From Acidimicrobiaceae bacterium (GTDB taxonomy: Bacteria > Actinomycetota > Acidimicrobiia > Acidimicrobiales > Bog-793), in NCBI GenBank assembly GCA_025463965.1, contig JAODBN010000282.1, forward strand, positions 1-9,503: a DNA stretch of 9,503 nt. Reading direction: 5' to 3'. Numbering within the stretch: the first letter of the stretch is position 1; each line of letters opens with the position of its first letter. The position numbers and the translations under genes are program-made. Shown one piece after another: positions 5,227 to 9,503 of this stretch. The notes beneath the pieces were generated by a model. It was given only the letters and a program-made list of their open reading frames with translations. It was not told the origin of the DNA and ran no database searches.

Positions 5227-7134
5227 GTGCGCAACTCGATCATTCGACGGCCGGCCTCCGCCCTCTCTGGGGTGCTGGTCTTAGCGGCAGGGCTCCTTTC
5301 GGCTGTGGGCGCCGGTGCCGAGCCCGCCGTCGGCCAGACCGATGGGAGCCCCAAGACGGTCGTCAAGTCGTTCCTCTCCGCGTGGTCTCGCCAGGACTGG
5401 TCCACCATGCAGCGCCTCGTCGACACTCCCACGCCGAGCTTTCGGCAGGAGAACCAGGCGGCGCTTTCGCAGCTCGCCGCTACGAGAACGAGCTATTCGG
5501 CCGGGACGGTGACCACTTCGGGTGACCGGTCCACTGCTCGGGTCACCGAGCATTTCGCCATTCCGGTGATCGGGACCTATAGCGCGCACACCACGATCCA
5601 CCTGCGAGACCGGTCCGGGCGGTGGCTCGTTGAGTGGTCCCCGACCACGATGGACTCCTCGATCCCCGCCGGAGCCCACCTCGCCACCACGTACAGCTGG
5701 CCGGCACGTGCCGCCATCCTCGGCGCTGGCGGGTTGCCGCTCAGCGCGGGCGCGCCGATGGTGACCGTTGGCGTGGAGGGGAGCTTCGTGAAGAACCCGT
5801 CGACGCTGTCGGCAGCCCTCGTAGCAGCTGGCGCCACGAGCACGGAGGTGCAGAGCGCACTGACAGCGGCCAAGGCGCATCCCAGCTACTTCGAGCCCGT
5901 CTTCACGGTGACCGAACCCCGCTACCTAGCGCTCAAATCGAAGATCTACAACCTCCCCGGAACGGTCTTCCAGGCGACGAGCGACCGGCACGCGATCACG
6001 CCCGGTCTCGAGAGCCACCTCGTCGGCAGCGTCGGTCCGATCACCGCCCAAGAGCTCAACCAGCTCGGAGCTCCCTACAACGCGTCGAGCGTGGTCGGCC
6101 AGACTGGCCTCGAGCAGGTCGACGAGCGCCAGCTCGCCGGAACGCCCGGGGCTACTCTCGCTGTCGTCGGGAGCAACGGGGTCACGCTGAAAACCATCGA
6201 GCGGATCGCTCCCAAGCCTGGAAGGCCCGTCTCGACGAGCATCGACCCGACGGTCCAACGGGCCGCGGAGGCTGCTCTTGCGACAGAGCCGAAGGCCTCC
6301 GCGCTCGTGGCGGTGCGTGCCTCAACCGGACAGGTGCTGGCTTCGGTCAGCGATCCCGCCGCAGGGGGCTTCGACCAGGCCCTCGACGGCACCTTCCCGC
6401 CTGGCTCGACGTTCAAGACGATCACCAGTACGGCGCTGTTCGAGGGCGGCCTGTCGCCGGCCTCAGCAGCGACCTGCCCGCCAACGCTCACGGTGGGCGG
6501 AGCGCTCTTCCACAACGCGGAGGGCGACACCCCGGTGTCGAGCCTGGGCGCCGCGTTCACCGAGTCCTGCAACACGGCGTTCATCGGCCTTGCCACGAAG
6601 CACCTTGGCTTGTCGAGCCTGCCGGCGGCGGCTGCGCTCTACGACATCGGAAAGACGCCACAGATGGGAATCCCGGCGTTCGGGGGCAGCGTGCCTCGCC
6701 CGAACGGCGTGGCGGACCTCGCTGAGACCTCTATTGGCCAGGGTCGCGTCCTCGTCTCCCCGCTCGGCATGGCAATGGTCGCCGCGGCGATCGACAGCGG
6801 GGTGGTGCGCGAGCCAAGGCTCGTCGCCGGAGCGCCCGACGACACCGCAGCCACGACGCGCTTGCCGAAGAACATCGTCGCCGAGCTGCGCCAGATGATG
6901 GCACAGGTGGTGGCGACAGGAACCGCCGCCGGCCAGGGACTGCCCCCCGGCACCGACGCCAAGACCGGCACGGCCGAGTACGGAACGGGTAACCCGCTGC
7001 CGACCGACGCCTGGTTGATCGGGTTCCACGGCGACATCGCGTTCGCAATGCTCGTCGTCGACGGCGGTCTCGGCGGCCCCACGGACGGCCCGATCGTGGC
7101 TCGCTTCTTGACCGCCCTCGGCACGCACAAATGA
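5227..7134 (+). CDS. Class B penicillin-binding protein (peptidoglycan D,D-transpeptidase) with MecA_N-like domain
   Basis: The 635-residue product has an N-terminal signal/anchor (RR then hydrophobic, about 10-30) and an NTF2-like MecA_N-type domain (about 41-150, SPKTVVKSFLSAWSRQDW opening). A dimerisation region follows (about 160-320) and then the transpeptidase domain (about 336-630). The active-site motifs are complete: STFK with nucleophile Ser394 and Lys397, SCN (Ser447, Asn449) and KTG (579-581). Their spacing and overall order match MecA-like class B enzymes and the mycobacterial PbpLipo type, which make 4-3 cross-links from the pentapeptide donor. No transglycosylase domain is present. 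MecA-like enzymes are often of low beta-lactam affinity, but this cannot be read from the sequence. There is no lipobox. The GTG start lacks a ribosome site and follows a -10 element at leaderless distance. It is transcribed alone; the next gene starts 306 bases later. Confidence 0.92.
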   Translation: MRNSIIRRPASALSGVLVLAAGLLSAVGAGAEPAVGQTDGSPKTVVKSFLSAWSRQDWSTMQRLVDTPTPSFRQENQAALSQLAATRTSYSAGTVTTSGDRSTARVTEHFAIPVIGTYSAHTTIHLRDRSGRWLVEWSPTTMDSSIPAGAHLATTYSWPARAAILGAGGLPLSAGAPMVTVGVEGSFVKNPSTLSAALVAAGATSTEVQSALTAAKAHPSYFEPVFTVTEPRYLALKSKIYNLPGTVFQATSDRHAITPGLESHLVGSVGPITAQELNQLGAPYNASSVVGQTGLEQVDERQLAGTPGATLAVVGSNGVTLKTIERIAPKPGRPVSTSIDPTVQRAAEAALATEPKASALVAVRASTGQVLASVSDPAAGGFDQALDGTFPPGSTFKTITSTALFEGGLSPASAATCPPTLTVGGALFHNAEGDTPVSSLGAAFTESCNTAFIGLATKHLGLSSLPAAAALYDIGKTPQMGIPAFGGSVPRPNGVADLAETSIGQGRVLVSPLGMAMVAAAIDSGVVREPRLVAGAPDDTAATTRLPKNIVAELRQMMAQVVATGTAAGQGLPPGTDAKTGTAEYGTGNPLPTDAWLIGFHGDIAFAMLVVDGGLGGPTDGPIVARFLTALGTHK

Positions 7135-7440
7135 TCCGCGAGTAGCGCCCGAAACCGGCCGCCGCGACCGATAGCGCACCGCTTCTGGGGCGCTCGCTGG
7201 CGGAATCGTCCTCGGCAGCTCGGCCTCGGTCACTGCAAGTGCGCGTGGACGAAGGGCTCGACCTCGAGGTGCGCGCGGCACTCGCGCTCCCCCACGATCT
7301 GAGCTCGCAGCGGAGCGGCTCGATCGTTTAGGCGTGCCGGCCCAAACTTCGAGGACCCACCGAGACGACCCTCGCACGAGGACCAGCCCCAAGGTAGTCT
7401 TCGCCCAACTCGGATCTCGTCCGAGCGAGCGGAGGTAAGT
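7135..7440. other. Intergenic region without a supported gene
   Basis: A plus frame is open from after the TAG near 7142 to the TAG at 7329-7331 (about 60 codons) but has no good start codon or ribosome site, so it is probably a chance frame or a remnant. Before the next gene, TAGTCT (7395-7400) fits a TANNNT -10 element. With a 17-base spacer the -35 would be TCGCAC (7372-7377), which is poor. The Shine-Dalgarno GGAGG of the next gene is at 7431-7435. Confidence 0.5.
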
Positions 7441-8058
7441 GTGTCGATTGCCCAGCAGGTCGTCGGTGCGCCTCCTGAGGCTCACGCCGGCCCCCCGGTC
7501 GTCCAGTCCGACTTCGACATCGTCCCTCTGCGGGGCCTCCCGATCGTCGGCGTGATCCTGGCCGGGCTGGTCGCTGCGATCGCCACGAACTCGAAGTGGG
7601 GCGTCGACTTCTTCCACGTTGCGAGCGGCGCGTTCTGGACCGTGCTCGACCTCTTCCTCGGGTTCGTGCTCGGACCGATACTCGGCCGACTCTCGATCCC
7701 AGCGCGAGTGGAGCTCACCAAACGGCTCATGCCGAAGATGGTGCTGATCATGCCGACGGTGGTCGTCTGCACGCTGGCGGCAGGGTGGCAGCTCGCGCAT
7801 CAGACTGGTGACATCCTCCTCAGCTCCCCCGATCACCCCTGGGTGGTGGCGTCGATGGTCGTGGTGGGCGTGATGGCGGTGGTGGCCCTCGGCCTGCTTG
7901 AGCCGGCCAACGTCGCTGTGCTCTTCGAGCTTAAAAAGGAGCGTCCCGACGGCGCCGTCGTGGGACGGCTGATGAAGCGGTTCATCTACTCCGCGGGCGT
8001 CACCGGCGCAATGCAGGTGGCCACCCTCGTGATCATGTCGAGGATCGCGACCAAATGA
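7441..8058 (+). CDS. Integral membrane protein, DUF2269/CopD-like in appearance
   Basis: The start is GTG 7441, five bases after GGAGG. The 205-residue product has about 30 soluble N-terminal residues rich in Pro/Ala, then about five membrane segments (33-49, 60-82, 98-118, 137-158, 183-203). The second segment, with HVASGAFW followed by LFLGFVLGP, resembles the conserved histidine-containing helix of DUF2269 and CopD-like membrane proteins (H-x3-G-x2-W). The later EPANVAVLFELKKERP loop is charged and cytosolic or periplasmic. Some CopD-like proteins handle copper, but no Met-rich or Cys metal motif is visible here, so I give no function. It forms a two-gene unit with the next gene through a 4-base overlap. 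Confidence 0.75.
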   Translation: MSIAQQVVGAPPEAHAGPPVVQSDFDIVPLRGLPIVGVILAGLVAAIATNSKWGVDFFHVASGAFWTVLDLFLGFVLGPILGRLSIPARVELTKRLMPKMVLIMPTVVVCTLAAGWQLAHQTGDILLSSPDHPWVVASMVVVGVMAVVALGLLEPANVAVLFELKKERPDGAVVGRLMKRFIYSAGVTGAMQVATLVIMSRIATK

Positions 8059-8489
8059 GCGCCGTCACCGGCTCGGCCCCGGGGAGCAGCGAGCGAAGTG
8101 CAGATCGTCGGCTTCCCCCCGTCGCCGAGCTCGCCGTGGCGTCGATAGCCATGATGATCGTCGGCGCGATCCTCCTCGCCTCGCACGTACCGGCCAAGCC
8201 AGACCTCGCTGCCCCGGTGGCCCTCGTCTCGGTGGGCGGCGCGCTCACGCTCATTGCCATGGGGATGCTGGCCCGCGTCCGGCCTTTCGCCTGGGGCCGG
8301 TTCTTTCTGGTGCTGCGATGGGGGCTCCTCGCTTACCTCGTCATTTCCGGCATTCTCATCTACGTCTTCGCGGCCAACCACACACCCGGATCTACCTTTG
8401 CCGTCCTCGTCGCGACCCTTGTGGTCTTCGCCGTCGATGTGCCGACGATCCTCGCCTTCACCGTGGCGCGTTTCGCGCCGGTCGACTGA
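8055..8489 (+). CDS. Four-helix membrane protein of unknown function
   Basis: ATG 8055 overlaps the previous stop as ATGA, so the two genes are translationally coupled and very likely act together. The 144-residue product has a polar N terminus (1-22) and four hydrophobic helices (about 25-45, 52-73, 85-106, 113-138). The loop between helices two and three is ARVRPFAWGR, basic and therefore probably cytosolic. A conserved-looking Asp/Pro in the last helix (VDVPTILAF) and His44 and His109 near helix ends are possible ligand or coupling residues. I do not recognise the family. The partner's DUF2269/CopD-like look suggests a two-subunit membrane complex, by inference. Confidence 0.7.
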   Translation: MSAVTGSAPGSSERSADRRLPPVAELAVASIAMMIVGAILLASHVPAKPDLAAPVALVSVGGALTLIAMGMLARVRPFAWGRFFLVLRWGLLAYLVISGILIYVFAANHTPGSTFAVLVATLVVFAVDVPTILAFTVARFAPVD

Positions 8490-8496
8490 TAGGACA

Positions 8497-8516
8497 AGCC
8501 GCCCTCTTGCGCGGCT
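8497..8516. terminator. Weak hairpin between convergent genes
   Basis: AGCCGC (8497-8502) pairs with GCGGCT (8511-8516) around an 8-base loop, just after the membrane-protein pair. A T-rich stretch (8549-8556) follows some 30 bases later rather than directly, so this is at best a weak terminator. Confidence 0.3.
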
Positions 8517-8569
8517 GACCGCGCCGTCGACCGGAGCGTCGAGGTCCGTTCTTTTCTGAGCTGGACGAA

Positions 8570-9094
8570 CTAGGGATAGACGTAGTCCGGCTTGAGGTCG
8601 ATCGCGTGCCCCGATCCGGACTCCAGGATGATCTTCAGCGACGGCTCGGTGTCGAGGTAGAAGAACTCGATGTTCTCCCCGATCCGGCCGCTCATGAGCA
8701 CCGGCATCCCCGAGTCGGCGAACCGGCGCCGCAGCTCGTTTGACTCCTCGAAGTCATGCAGCATGACGGCAACGTGGTGCAGCCCCTCGCCGTGCTCGTC
8801 GAGCCACTGCTTGTAGATGCTCGGCCCCTCGAGCGGCTGCAGGATCTCGAAGCCGAGGTCGCCGACGTGGGTCTCCGCACCGAGCATCGTGTAGTCGACC
8901 TGCTCGCCGTTCACCTCGGTGTGATGCAGGCGAGGCGGCTCGTGGCGGTAGACGTTCCACGGACCCCAACCGAGCAGGTTGGTGTAGTTCTCCATTGTCC
9001 GCTCGAGGTCTCGCGAGACGATCGCAACCTGGGAGATCATGAGGGGTCGCCCGAGAATCCCCCGGCTCACCTCTTCTGCGGTCGGCTGTGCCAT
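8570..9094 (-). CDS. VOC-superfamily (glyoxalase/methylmalonyl-CoA epimerase-like) protein
   Basis: The start is ATG 9094-9092 (product MAQPTAEEV..., 174 residues), with AAAGGAG a few bases upstream; the open frame runs further to 9418 but that part reads like shadow coding. Two beta-alpha-beta-beta-beta halves are visible: ISQVAIVSRDLERTMENYTNLLGWGPW (split ISQVAIVSRDL and YTNLLGWGPW) and GLHHVAVMLHDF. The four metal positions of the methylmalonyl-CoA epimerase group would be Gln22, Glu83, His106 or His107, and Glu158. A His is usual where Gln22 stands. The product is cytosolic. Reactions of this superfamily range from epimerisation to dioxygenation, so no substrate is assigned. It is a single gene, convergent with the membrane-protein pair. 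Confidence 0.85.
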   Translation of the reverse strand: MAQPTAEEVSRGILGRPLMISQVAIVSRDLERTMENYTNLLGWGPWNVYRHEPPRLHHTEVNGEQVDYTMLGAETHVGDLGFEILQPLEGPSIYKQWLDEHGEGLHHVAVMLHDFEESNELRRRFADSGMPVLMSGRIGENIEFFYLDTEPSLKIILESGSGHAIDLKPDYVYP

Positions 9095-9221
9095 CGGTGC
9101 TCCTTTCGCTCGGGTCGGGAGCGCACGCCCGTTGCCCGGCTTCGTCACGAGAGGTCCATGAGGCTGAGAGTAGGTCTCGCTCGCCCGTCGCACTCGCACA
9201 GGCTCGAAAGCCCATTCGCGG

Positions 9222-9249
9222 GTGCTCAGTGCTCGGGCGTCAGTGCTCT
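9222..9249. repeat. Short 7-bp period repeat
   Basis: Four consecutive heptamers read GTGCTCA (9222-9228), GTGCTCG (9229-9235), GGCGTCA (9236-9242) and GTGCTCT (9243-9249); the third is diverged. The motif TCAGTGCTC appears at 9226-9234 and 9240-9248. Confidence 0.55.
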
Positions 9250-9397
9250 CCGGCGATGCTGGCGTCGTCGTGGCACAGCCCCCTTCTCGCGTTGCCCCCG
9301 GTCGCCCAGCGGCGCCCGACGCCTCCGCTCCCCGATCGACCTTTGCCCGAGCCTTGCTGTACGGACAGGATGACGATAGGTTCGGCCGAGGCGCCCC

Positions 9398-9426
9398 GTC
9401 AACGCTCAGCCCGGTCAATGCTCAGC
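9398..9426. repeat. 16-base-period direct repeat
   Basis: GTCAACGCTCAGC (9398-9410) is followed by GTCAATGCTCAGC (9414-9426), one mismatch in 13 bases. The core TCARYGCTC is shared with the repeat at 9226-9248, giving four copies on one strand within 200 bases upstream of the VOC gene. Confidence 0.6.
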
Positions 9427-9503
9427 ACCGTGGGCCGTCGGCGGTGGGACGCTGGTGAGCAAAGATTGGGGGGCCCGTTGCGTCGTAGCTCGCAGGCAAA
9501 TCC

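Larger units (their letters stand above)
9095..9503. other. 409-base end region without a supported gene
   Basis: It carries the Shine-Dalgarno and presumably the promoter of the VOC gene, plus short repeats at 9222-9249 and 9398-9426. A GTG at 9455 opens a plus frame that runs off the window after 16 codons with only a weak GGTGGGA upstream; it could be the start of a further gene but cannot be judged. Nothing else was seen. Confidence 0.5.

Noticed and set aside
7145..7331. Open plus frame of about 60 codons after the penicillin-binding protein gene.
   Set aside because: There is no ATG or GTG with a ribosome site near its beginning; open frames of this length are common by chance at this GC content.
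6463..7836. 457-codon minus-strand open frame across the penicillin-binding protein and membrane protein genes.
   Set aside because: It is antisense to two well-supported genes, is highly Arg/Asp/Gly-rich as expected of a high-GC shadow frame, and matches nothing I know.
9095..9418. N-terminal extension of the VOC frame (108 extra codons).
   Set aside because: The ATG at 9094 has a strong ribosome site and the VOC fold begins soon after it; the extension has no domain-like sequence and includes the short repeats.
9455..9503. GTG-started frame running off the right edge.
   Set aside because: Only 16 codons are visible with a weak ribosome site; it cannot be told from chance.

Overview
The window is high-GC DNA (about two thirds G+C by eye) from what is most likely an actinobacterium. 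The evidence is the frequent GTG starts, one apparently leaderless gene, exported proteins with Ala/Thr/Pro-rich low-complexity linkers, a MecA-like class B penicillin-binding protein, an SH3-like plus YkuD L,D-transpeptidase, and actinobacterial-style HHE and VOC proteins. Acidimicrobiia would fit, but this is a guess from style; there is no rRNA or other marker gene.

Layout from left to right. (1) 1-1139 (+): 3' part of a secreted family 16 glycoside hydrolase whose N-terminal region has His/Lys/Ala/Thr tandem repeats, a duplicated Cys/Trp motif and a Pro/Ala/Thr linker. (2) 1288-1749 (-): a small secreted helical protein of unknown function, convergent with the first gene. (3) 1750-2629: 880 bases with no convincing gene but several perfect inverted repeats, including a terminator-like hairpin (2266-2301) that shares bases with a preceding hairpin, and an AT-rich island near 2421-2460 that probably holds a promoter. 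(4) 2630-4470 (+): an ice-binding (DUF3494-type) secreted protein and an L,D-transpeptidase whose stop and start codons share one base. (5) 4542-5093 (-): an HHE/hemerythrin-like protein. (6) 5227-7134 (+): a class B penicillin-binding protein with a MecA_N-like domain, probably leaderless. (7) 7441-8489 (+): two membrane proteins joined by an ATGA overlap. (8) 8570-9094 (-): a VOC-superfamily protein. (9) 9095-9503: non-coding as far as can be seen, with short repeats.

The common theme of the left and centre is the cell surface. There is a polysaccharide hydrolase, an exported beta-helical ice-binding protein with a cationic Ala/Arg/Lys tail, and two enzymes making the two alternative kinds of peptidoglycan cross-link (3-3 by the L,D-transpeptidase, 4-3 by the penicillin-binding protein). 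The most distinctive arrangement is the coupling of the ice-binding protein to the L,D-transpeptidase. It suggests, as inference only, that the ice-binding protein is placed on or attached to the wall by the enzyme made with it. No mobile element, CRISPR array, tRNA or rRNA was seen.
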